7,649 nt of DNA, taken from contig JADGHD010000228.1 of assembly GCA_019689615.1 (NCBI GenBank), positions 1 to 7,649 on the forward strand, written 5' to 3'. This document shows, piece after piece, positions 1-5,664 of the stretch. Made by a program: the position numbers and the translations under genes. The first letter of the stretch is position 1. Every line of letters begins with the position of its first letter. The notes beneath the pieces were generated by a model. That model saw nothing but the letters and a program-made list of their open reading frames with translations. It made no database searches and was not told the DNA's origin. This stretch comes from Frankia sp. (GTDB lineage Bacteria > Actinomycetota > Actinomycetes > Frankiales > Frankiaceae).

Positions 1-5
1 CCCCC

Positions 6-52
6 ACCCGCACCTGCCGCACCCCCACCTGCCGCGCCGCGACCCGCACCGC
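6..52. repeat. 15-bp tandem repeat at left edge
   Basis: Two adjacent 15-bp units (6-20 and 21-35) of the form ACCCSCACCTGCCGC differ at one base (G10 versus C25). A shortened third unit, ACCCGCACCGC, lies at 42-52. In frame 1 the repeat would read as a Pro/Ala string; in the frame of the downstream ATPase it would read as a Pro/His/Leu string. No stop separates it from the ATPase frame, so it could be an N-terminal extension of that gene that begins outside the window, or noncoding upstream sequence. Confidence 0.6.
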
Positions 53-58
53 AACCCG

Positions 59-1420
59 GTGGCGAGCGCCGGCCGGCGGCCGGACGCGGCGATCTGGACC
101 CGCGGGCTGACCAAGGTGCACGGCGACCGGGTCTCCGTCGACCACCTCGACCTCGACGTCCCGCTCGGGTCGCTGTCCGGCTTCGTCGGGCCGAACGGCG
201 CCGGCAAGTCGACGACCCTGCGGATGCTGCTCGGGCTGGTCCGCCCGACCGAGGGCATCGGGTACGTGCTCGGCGAGCCGGTGAGCCACCCGGAGCGCTA
301 CCTCAGCCACGTCGGCGCCATGATCGAGGGCCCGACGTTCCACCCCGGCCTGTCCGGCCGGGAGAACCTGCACCAGCTCGCCGTGCTGCGCGGGATCGAA
401 CGGCGCCGGATCTACGAGGTGCTGAGGATGGTGCGGCTCACCGGGCGGGCCGGTGACCCGTTCGCCACCTACTCGCTCGGGATGAAGCAACGGCTCGGCA
501 TCGCCGCCGCGCTGCTGCCCGACCCCGAGCTGCTGATCCTGGACGAGCCGACGAACGGCCTGGACCCGGCCGGGATCATGGAGATCCGCCAGCTACTGCG
601 GGAGCTGGCCGACAGCGGGATGACCGTGTTCGTCTCCAGCCACCTGCTGAGCGAGGTCGAGCAGATCTGCGACCACGTCGTCATGATCCGTAGCGGACGG
701 CTGCTGTTCGAGGGCCGGGTGCAGGACCTGCTCGCCGCCGGCGACCCGCGGGTCCTGCTCGCGCCGGAGAGCTGCGCGGACGCCCGCCGGCTGCTGACCC
801 TGCTGGCCGACCGGGGCGTGCGGGCGGAGATCCGGCTGGACGGCCCGCCGTCGGTCGCTCCCGGGTCGTGCGACCAGCGCACCGTCGTCGTCGCGCACGC
901 CCCGGAGCGGATGGCCGCCGAGCTCAACCGGATGGCGATGCGGGCCGGGATCGCCCTGCGCGGCCTGCACACCTACCGGCCGACCCTGGAGGAGACGTTC
1001 CTGCGGGCGACCGGGACCGTGGACGGCGACGTCTCCGCCGGCGCCGAGCTGCGCCCCGGCGCCCCGCTGGCCGGCAGCCGGCCGGTGACCACGCTGTCCG
1101 GTGGCGGCGGCGCTGCGCCGACGGCCAGCTCCCGGGCACGGGCGGGAGCCAGGCGGGCCGGGTCGCGCCGCCGCGGGCGCGAGCCCCGCGGCGAGCTTGA
1201 GCCCTATCCGGACGACTCCCCGCCGAGCGCCGGCGGCAGCCCGCGCAGAGGCGACGACACCGGCCGCGCCGCGGGCCGTGGCCGGCTCGACCAGCCCGGC
1301 CGCGCGGCCGCCAGCGGGCCACGCCCCGGCCGCAACCCAGGGCTTGGGCCCGGCTTCGGCCCTGGCTTCCACGCCGACGCCGGGTGCTGCCGGTTCGCCA
1401 GCGGTCATGGAGAGGAGTGA
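59..1420 (+). CDS. ABC transporter ATP-binding protein, BcrA/drug-export type, with long C-terminal tail
   Basis: This is the cytoplasmic ATPase of an ABC-2-type exporter; it binds and hydrolyses ATP to drive the permease encoded next. Walker A is GPNGAGKST (residues 44-52), the Q-loop region is GAMIEGP (about 86-92, with Glu where Gln is usual, as in BcrA-like proteins), the signature is YSLGMKQR (138-145), Walker B plus D-loop is LLILDEPTNGLDP (158-170), and the switch His is H195 in SSHLLSEVE. The usual family ending, LEETFLRATG, falls at 310-319, so this protein is about 130 residues longer than typical. The remainder is Gly/Ala/Arg/Pro-rich and probably disordered; A/T-ending codons, absent from the first 100 or so codons, appear about fifteen times there. 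The GTG at 59 is the only usual start codon before the domain, but no Shine-Dalgarno sequence precedes it and the frame stays open to the window edge, so the gene may start further left. The substrate is not evident. The ATPase assignment is very secure. Confidence 0.93.
   Translation: MASAGRRPDAAIWTRGLTKVHGDRVSVDHLDLDVPLGSLSGFVGPNGAGKSTTLRMLLGLVRPTEGIGYVLGEPVSHPERYLSHVGAMIEGPTFHPGLSGRENLHQLAVLRGIERRRIYEVLRMVRLTGRAGDPFATYSLGMKQRLGIAAALLPDPELLILDEPTNGLDPAGIMEIRQLLRELADSGMTVFVSSHLLSEVEQICDHVVMIRSGRLLFEGRVQDLLAAGDPRVLLAPESCADARRLLTLLADRGVRAEIRLDGPPSVAPGSCDQRTVVVAHAPERMAAELNRMAMRAGIALRGLHTYRPTLEETFLRATGTVDGDVSAGAELRPGAPLAGSRPVTTLSGGGGAAPTASSRARAGARRAGSRRRGREPRGELEPYPDDSPPSAGGSPRRGDDTGRAAGRGRLDQPGRAAASGPRPGRNPGLGPGFGPGFHADAGCCRFASGHGEE
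1409..1416 (+). promoter_or_regulatory. Ribosome binding site of the ABC permease
   Basis: The purine run GGAGAGGA lies inside the last codons of the ATPase gene and ends 6 nt before the GTG at 1423. It selects that start over the in-frame GTGs at 1384 and 1417, and implies translational coupling of the two transporter genes. Confidence 0.75.
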
Positions 1421-1422
1421 CC

Positions 1423-2208
1423 GTGTTCCGCGCGTTCCTGGCCGAGTGGCTGCCGCTGCGGCGGCGCCGCTTCGTCGTCGGCACGTTCGGGGCGACGGCC
1501 GCCGTCGCCGCGCTCGGGGCCGTGCTGACCTTCATCGCGGCGGACGGCCGCGGCTTCTATGGCGAGTACGTGCACATGATGCCGCTCAGCAGGCCCAGCG
1601 GGATCGTCGAGAGCCTCGAGGCGATCAGCATCCTGCTCGGGGTGATCGGGCTGTGCGTGGTCGCGGCCGCGCTGGCCGGCGACTACAGCCGCGGGACGCT
1701 GCGCAACCAGCTGATGGCCCAGCCCCACCGGCTGTCGCTGCTCGCCGGCAAGTGCCTGGCGCTGGCGTCGTTCGTCGGGCTGATCGTGCTGGCGGCCACG
1801 GTGGTCAGCGTGGCGCTGTCGTTCGCGTTCGCGTCGATGAGAGGCGTCCCCACCGACGCCTGGACGTCCTGGGCCGGCATCCGCGAGCTCGGCCAGGGCG
1901 TCCTGAACGGGCTGATCAACGCCTGGGGGTACGGCGTGCTGGGCGCGTTCGTGGCGATCCTCTTCCGCTCGCCGGCCGCGTCGATCTCGGTCGGCCTGGC
2001 CTACGTCCTGCCCGTCGAGATCATCGTGACCGGGATCTGGCGGCCGGCCGGCGACTGGCTGCCCGGCCAGCTCCTGCAGGCGATCGCCAACGGCGGCGCC
2101 GGCTACGCCATCGCGTACGCCGACGCCGGGGTGCGGGTCCTGCTCTACGGGCTGGTCGCCGTGCTGATCACCACGCTGCTCTTCCGCTACCGGGACATGA
2201 CCTCCTGA
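1423..2208 (+). CDS. ABC-2-type transporter permease
   Basis: This is the membrane half of the exporter, 261 residues from the GTG at 1423. Six hydrophobic segments are visible at about residues 18-40, 67-85, 114-137, 162-182, 185-206 and 238-255, the usual count for ABC-2 permeases. The N-terminus is amphipathic and ends in a basic patch (LRRRR) before the first helix. After helix 2 comes GDYSRGTLRNQL and then LLAGK, matching the conserved 'D-Y-x-x-G-T-x-R ... L-x-x-K' loop of this family that is thought to contact the ATPase. The gene begins 2 nt after the ATPase stop with its ribosome binding site inside the ATPase, so the two form one operon. It ends just before a convergent glycosyltransferase gene. 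The exported substrate cannot be read from the sequence; antibiotic, lipid or glycan precursor are all possible. The length is normal for the family. Confidence 0.9.
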   Translation: MFRAFLAEWLPLRRRRFVVGTFGATAAVAALGAVLTFIAADGRGFYGEYVHMMPLSRPSGIVESLEAISILLGVIGLCVVAAALAGDYSRGTLRNQLMAQPHRLSLLAGKCLALASFVGLIVLAATVVSVALSFAFASMRGVPTDAWTSWAGIRELGQGVLNGLINAWGYGVLGAFVAILFRSPAASISVGLAYVLPVEIIVTGIWRPAGDWLPGQLLQAIANGGAGYAIAYADAGVRVLLYGLVAVLITTLLFRYRDMTS

Positions 2209-2258
2209 GCCGGCCGCCCCGCCGGCAGGCCGTGACCGCGCCCCGGCCGCGGCGGGGC
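2209..2258. terminator. Convergent GC-rich hairpins, possible bidirectional terminator
   Basis: Two inverted repeats fill the 64-nt gap between the stops of the permease and the glycosyltransferase. GCCGGC at 2209-2214 pairs with GCCGGC at 2221-2226 (6-nt loop), and GCCCCG at 2240-2245 pairs with CGGGGC at 2253-2258 (7-nt loop). There is no T tract on either strand. Position between convergent genes supports a termination role, but such hairpins arise easily at this GC content. Confidence 0.4.
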
Positions 2259-2272
2259 CGGCGTGGCGGCGG

Positions 2273-3871
2273 TCAGGCGGACCGGCGGGCCAGGTCCGGG
2301 GCGGCCTCGCCACGTCCGGCACCGCCCCGGCAGGCGGCCAGCAGCAGGTCCGCGTCGCTCGCCTGGCGCACCAGGGAGACCGTGTGGACGCCGGCGCGGC
2401 CCAGCGCGGCGCGCGCCGCCGCCGGGGAGGCGCCGTAGAGGACCGCCGCGGCGCGGGCGTGCCCGGCCCGGGTGACCAGCCGCGCGCCCGGGCCGGTGGG
2501 GTCCGCCGCCACCGGGAAGCACAGGTCGGTCCGGCGCAGCCGGGGAAGCGGCGCGCCGGGCGGGAGCGTGAACTCAGCCCAGGCGCTCACCTCGTCGCGG
2601 CGGCGGCGGTCCGGGCGGCCGGCTCGGGCGATCTCGGCGGACAGCACCGCGGCGAGCAGGGCGGCGCTGGCGTCCCAGGTGAAGCCGGCGGCCCAGCGCC
2701 GGGCGGCGGCGCGGCGGCGGGCGGCGGCTGCCGGGTCGGCGAGCTCGGTGAGCGCCGCGTCGATCGTGTCCACGAGCCGCTCCGGGCGGTCGACCAGCCA
2801 GCCGGTCTCGCCGTCGCGGACCGCGTCGCGCAGGCCGGGCACCCGGAACGCGACCGCGGGCACCCCGAGCGCGTTCGCCTCGATCACCGACAGGCCCCAG
2901 CCCTCGCCGTGGGAGGGGTTGACGGTCAGCCAGGCCGTGGCGAGCAGCGCGTCCCGGGTGGCCGCCGGGGTGTAGCCGTGCCAGCGCACGGTGGCGCCGC
3001 TGGCGCCGTCACCCTGGTCGATGCCGAGCGCGGCGGCGTGCGCCAGCAGCCGGTCCCGGTCGGGCCCGTCGCCGATCAGGTGCACGGTCAGCCCCGGGTG
3101 ACGCGCGGCCAGCGCCGGGACCGCGTCGAGGAGCAGGTGCAGCCGCTTGTGCGGGACCAGCCGGCCGACGCAGACGATCGTCGGGGCCGCCGCCACCGCC
3201 GGCCCGTCGGCCGCCACCGGCGCGGACAGGGCCGTGGTCACCCCGTTGGGGACGAGGTACCGCGGACCGGGCAGGGCCAGCACCGAGCGGGCCTCATCCC
3301 GGGTCGACGGGGAGACGACGACCACCGGACGCCGCCGGTAGACCCAGCGGCTGCCTGGCGTCTCCAGCAGCTGGCCGACCCGGGCGAGCGGGCCGGGGAA
3401 GTACAGCGGGAACTGCTTCTGGTGCACGTGGTGCAGCACCTGCACGACCGGCACGTGCCGCGGCAGCACCAGCGGGCTGAAGAACGGGATCCCGTTCTGG
3501 CAGTCGACGACCGCGTCGACCCCGCGCCCCGTCCTGGCCAGCCGGGCGAGCCGGGCCAGCACCGACGGGTAGACGCCGAACGTGCCACCGCCCCGGCTGA
3601 TCCGCACGCCGCAGGTGATGGCGGACGCCGGCAGGCCGGGCGGGCGGGCGGTGAGCAGGGCCACGTCGGCGCCGGCGGCGGCGAACCGCTCGGCCAGCGA
3701 CTGGCAGTACAGCTCGGCGCCGCCGGCCTGCGGGTGCGCCAGGTCCCGCCAGTTGAGGAAGACCACACGCCGGCCGGCCAGCGCGGCGAGCGGGCCGGCC
3801 GCGGCACCGTCGGGCGCGCCGGTACTGTCGGCCGTGGGCAGGTGGGCGGTCAGCGGCCGCGAGTCGGTCAC
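2273..3871 (-). CDS. GT4-family glycosyltransferase with extra C-terminal module
   Basis: A probable retaining, GT-B-fold glycosyltransferase of family GT4 that transfers a nucleotide-activated sugar to an unknown acceptor, likely in surface glycan assembly; 532 residues. After a short disordered start the N-terminal Rossmann domain begins at RRVVFLNWRD (34-43), with the GGAEL glycine loop at 50-54. The C-terminal donor-binding domain begins near TIVCVGRLVPHKR (231-243). The family's EX7E motif is E323 and E331 in HGEGWGLSVIE, and VRDGETGWLV (351-360) is typical. The GT4 fold ends near residue 415. An Arg-rich linker (about 417-425) and a module of about 105 residues follow, which I do not recognise. 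No membrane segment is seen, so it should be cytosolic or peripheral. The GTG at 3871 is chosen because GAAGGGAA lies 6 nt upstream; the alternatives at 3916 (ATG) and 3955 lack one. The gene is divergent from the flippase gene and convergent with the permease gene. Sugar and acceptor specificity are unknown. Confidence 0.9.
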   Translation of the reverse strand: MTDSRPLTAHLPTADSTGAPDGAAAGPLAALAGRRVVFLNWRDLAHPQAGGAELYCQSLAERFAAAGADVALLTARPPGLPASAITCGVRISRGGGTFGVYPSVLARLARLARTGRGVDAVVDCQNGIPFFSPLVLPRHVPVVQVLHHVHQKQFPLYFPGPLARVGQLLETPGSRWVYRRRPVVVVSPSTRDEARSVLALPGPRYLVPNGVTTALSAPVAADGPAVAAAPTIVCVGRLVPHKRLHLLLDAVPALAARHPGLTVHLIGDGPDRDRLLAHAAALGIDQGDGASGATVRWHGYTPAATRDALLATAWLTVNPSHGEGWGLSVIEANALGVPAVAFRVPGLRDAVRDGETGWLVDRPERLVDTIDAALTELADPAAAARRRAAARRWAAGFTWDASAALLAAVLSAEIARAGRPDRRRRDEVSAWAEFTLPPGAPLPRLRRTDLCFPVAADPTGPGARLVTRAGHARAAAVLYGASPAAARAALGRAGVHTVSLVRQASDADLLLAACRGGAGRGEAAPDLARRSA

Positions 3872-3877
3872 CCGGTC

Positions 3878-3885
3878 TTCCCTTC
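3878..3885 (-). promoter_or_regulatory. Ribosome binding site of the GT4 glycosyltransferase
   Basis: On the minus strand GAAGGGAA ends 6 nt before the GTG at 3871. It favours this start over the longer open frame that reaches back to 3955, whose extra residues are mostly Arg, Asp and Pro. Confidence 0.65.
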
Positions 3886-4033
3886 GGTCATCGCGCTTGG
3901 TCGGGTCGTCGCGCATGGGCGGCGGGCGGCGTGGCCGGATGGCTCCGGCGGGCACGGCGGCCGGGCGTCCCCCCGCCGACGGGACGGCACCCGCGCGCTC
4001 GGCCCGGCACGGCCCACCCGCAACCTAGCCGAG

Positions 4034-4050
4034 GCCCGACAAAGCCGGGC
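4034..4050. promoter_or_regulatory. Imperfect palindrome over the flippase promoter, possible operator
   Basis: GCCCGAC (4034-4040) and GCCGGGC (4044-4050) form an inverted repeat with six of seven pairs matching around AAA. It covers the proposed -35 box and part of the spacer of the flippase promoter and lies in a divergent intergenic region, so a repressor or activator could act here. This is inference from position and symmetry only. Confidence 0.3.
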
Positions 4051-4063
4051 AGAGGCTTACGAT
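4036..4063 (+). promoter_or_regulatory. Sigma-A-like promoter of the flippase gene
   Basis: CCGACA (4036-4041, matching the GACA of TTGACA) is followed by a 16-nt spacer and TACGAT (4058-4063), which fits the actinobacterial -10 pattern TAnnnT. Transcription would start near 4070, giving a leader of about 60 nt before the ATG at 4129. The surrounding sequence is richer in A/T than most of the window, which supports the call. Confidence 0.45.
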
Positions 4064-4128
4064 TACCGCCAGCTCAAGCGCGGGTCCGCGAGGACGATGC
4101 CGGCGCGTGCCGCGCAACGGAGAGGTTG

Positions 4129-5538
4129 ATGGCGCTGTCGGTGAAGCGGGAGCTGGTCGCGGAGCTGCTGCGCGGGCCGATGTCGCTCGCCGCGGCTGGG
4201 GTCGCCGCCAACGGGTTCAACCTGCTGATGAACCTGGTGCTCGCCCGCGCCCTCGACCCGGACGCCTACGGCACGGTCGTCGTCCAGACCAACATCTTCA
4301 TGATCCTGTCCGTGGTCGGGACGGCGGTGCTGACCGCGGTGGTCCACCGGGAGTCGGCCCAGATCGGCGACACCCGGCGGGAGCGGCGCGGCTGGATCCG
4401 CCAGCTGCGCGGCCTGACCTGGGTGTCGACCGTCGTGGCCACGCTGGCCGCGCTGGCGCTGTGCAAGCCGGTCGCGATGATGCTGTCCTACCCGCACCCG
4501 CTGGCCATCGCCGAGGCGGCGATCGCCGCGGCGATCTGGGTGTCGCTGTGCGTCGAGCGCGGCCTGCTGCAGGCCAGGGGCAACTACCCGGCGCTGGCCC
4601 GCAACCTGGTCTTCGAGTCGGCCTTCCGGATCACCTGGGTCATCACGCTGGTGAGCCTGGGGCTCGGGGTCAACGGCACCGGGCTGGCACTGATGATCGG
4701 CGTGCTGTTCGGCGGCGAGCACGCCCGCTGGGCGGTGGCGAAGACCCCCGCGCTGGCCAGGCCGCCGCGGCCGGCGCCAGGCCCGCAGCAGCTTGCCGAG
4801 GCGCCCACCCCGACGGCGACCGGGCCGATCCCGGTGGTGCCGGTCGCCGCGGCGCCCCGGCGGACGCGCGACAGCCTGATCGCGGAGGCGTCGACGGCGC
4901 TCGGCACGCTGGTGCCGCTCGCCCTGCTGCAGAACATCGACGTGGTCATCGTCGGCTGGCGCAACCCGGACGAGGTCGGCTCGTACGCGGCCATCTCGAC
5001 GGCCTGCAAGGTCCCGGTGTTCATCGGGCTTGCGGTCGCGAACTTCCTGCTGCCCGAGGCCGCCCGGCGCCGCCAGCAGGGCCTGCCGGCCGGCCGGGCG
5101 CTGGCGATGGCGCTGGGCTGCGTGGTCGCGCCTGGCCTGTTCCTCGCCGGGCTGGGCGCGGCCGCCGGGCGGCAGCTGCTGTCGCTGGTGTTCGGCCCGG
5201 ACCTGACCGCCGCCCACCGGTCGCTGTGGGTGCTCGCGCTGGCGATGACCTACCTGGCGGTCACCCTGATGTTCGCGACCTACCTGCTCGGCGCCGGCTA
5301 CCGCAAGATCGTCTGGGCGCTGGCCGGCTGCACCGTGCTGTCCGCCGTCGTGCTCACGCTCGCCGACGGCTCGATCCCGCGGACCGCCGCCGCCGGGCTG
5401 GGCTGCCAGGCCGCCACCGCCGCCGTGGCCGGCGCGCTGGTCTACCGCCTGCACCACCGCCACCTCGTCAGCGAGACCGGCCCGCACCCGGATCCAGCGG
5501 TGGGTGACCTCGCCACGGGAACGGCCGGAGGCGCCTAG
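4129..5538 (+). CDS. Multi-pass polysaccharide/lipid-linked glycan flippase (MOP superfamily, Wzx-like)
   Basis: An integral membrane protein of 469 residues resembling polysaccharide biosynthesis flippases, which move lipid-linked sugars or related molecules across the cytoplasmic membrane. About twelve hydrophobic segments can be seen, six before and six after a soluble insert. The N-terminus (GPMSLAAAGVAANGFN, then LVLARALDPDAYGTVV at 36-51) matches the family's opening, where the first helix is followed by 'ar.l.p..yG'. The second half opens similarly, with LLQNIDVVIVGWRNPDEVGSYAA (267-289), as expected from the internal duplication of MOP transporters. Residues about 206-247 form a Pro/Ala-rich loop ending in PRRTR between the halves. 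The ATG at 4129 follows GGAGAGG (4119-4125), a slightly close ribosome binding site; the open frame before it is low-complexity and has no better signal. Flanking glycosyltransferase genes support a role in surface glycan export. The substrate is unknown, and a MurJ-type lipid II role is less likely given this context. Confidence 0.87.
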   Translation: MALSVKRELVAELLRGPMSLAAAGVAANGFNLLMNLVLARALDPDAYGTVVVQTNIFMILSVVGTAVLTAVVHRESAQIGDTRRERRGWIRQLRGLTWVSTVVATLAALALCKPVAMMLSYPHPLAIAEAAIAAAIWVSLCVERGLLQARGNYPALARNLVFESAFRITWVITLVSLGLGVNGTGLALMIGVLFGGEHARWAVAKTPALARPPRPAPGPQQLAEAPTPTATGPIPVVPVAAAPRRTRDSLIAEASTALGTLVPLALLQNIDVVIVGWRNPDEVGSYAAISTACKVPVFIGLAVANFLLPEAARRRQQGLPAGRALAMALGCVVAPGLFLAGLGAAAGRQLLSLVFGPDLTAAHRSLWVLALAMTYLAVTLMFATYLLGAGYRKIVWALAGCTVLSAVVLTLADGSIPRTAAAGLGCQAATAAVAGALVYRLHHRHLVSETGPHPDPAVGDLATGTAGGA

Positions 5539-5551
5539 CACCGGCGGGCCA

Positions 5552-5577
5552 GCACACCCGAGCCCCGGCGGGTGCGC
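5552..5577 (+). terminator. Hairpin downstream of the flippase gene
   Basis: CACCCG (5555-5560) pairs with CGGGTG (5569-5574) around an 8-nt loop, and GC/GC pairs extend the stem beyond one mismatch. It begins 13 nt after the flippase stop. There is no clear T tract, so it is at best an actinobacterial-type hairpin terminator. Confidence 0.45.
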
Positions 5578-5580
5578 TCT

Positions 5581-5652
5581 GGCGGGGCGAGGGAACCCTG
5601 GCGGCGGGGCGAGGGACGCAGCCTGGCTCGCGGTCGCGAGGGCTGGCTCGCG
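5581..5652. repeat. Short direct and inverted repeats in convergent spacer
   Basis: GGCGGGGCGAGGGA occurs at 5581-5594 and again at 5603-5616 (22-nt period). CTGGCTCGCG occurs at 5623-5632 and 5643-5652 (20-nt period). CGCGAG at 5635-5640 can pair with either neighbouring CTCGCG (5627-5632 or 5647-5652). The block sits between the 3' ends of the flippase and the GT2 gene and may help end transcription from both sides. Confidence 0.5.
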
Positions 5653-5664
5653 CGGGGGCTGGGA

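Noticed and set aside
1101..2438. Long plus-strand open frame of 445 codons overlapping the permease
   Set aside because: It runs out of frame through the well-supported permease and its product is Arg/Ala-rich without motifs. It is a by-product of high GC content.
3872..3955. Upstream starts for the GT4 gene at 3955 and 3916
   Set aside because: Neither has a ribosome binding site; the added residues are charged and outside the family's conserved region.
3931..4128. Upstream extension of the flippase frame
   Set aside because: It reads as an Arg/Pro-rich string, crosses the likely promoter, and the family's opening helix follows soon after the ATG at 4129, which has a ribosome binding site.
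2384..4129. Plus-strand open frame of 581 codons opposite the GT4 gene
   Set aside because: It is antisense to a gene with clear GT4 motifs, and its product is low-complexity with no recognisable domain.
4063..5541. Minus-strand open frame of 492 codons opposite the flippase
   Set aside because: It is antisense to a clear multi-helix protein; the product is rich in Arg, Gln, Asp and His, typical of a shadow frame.
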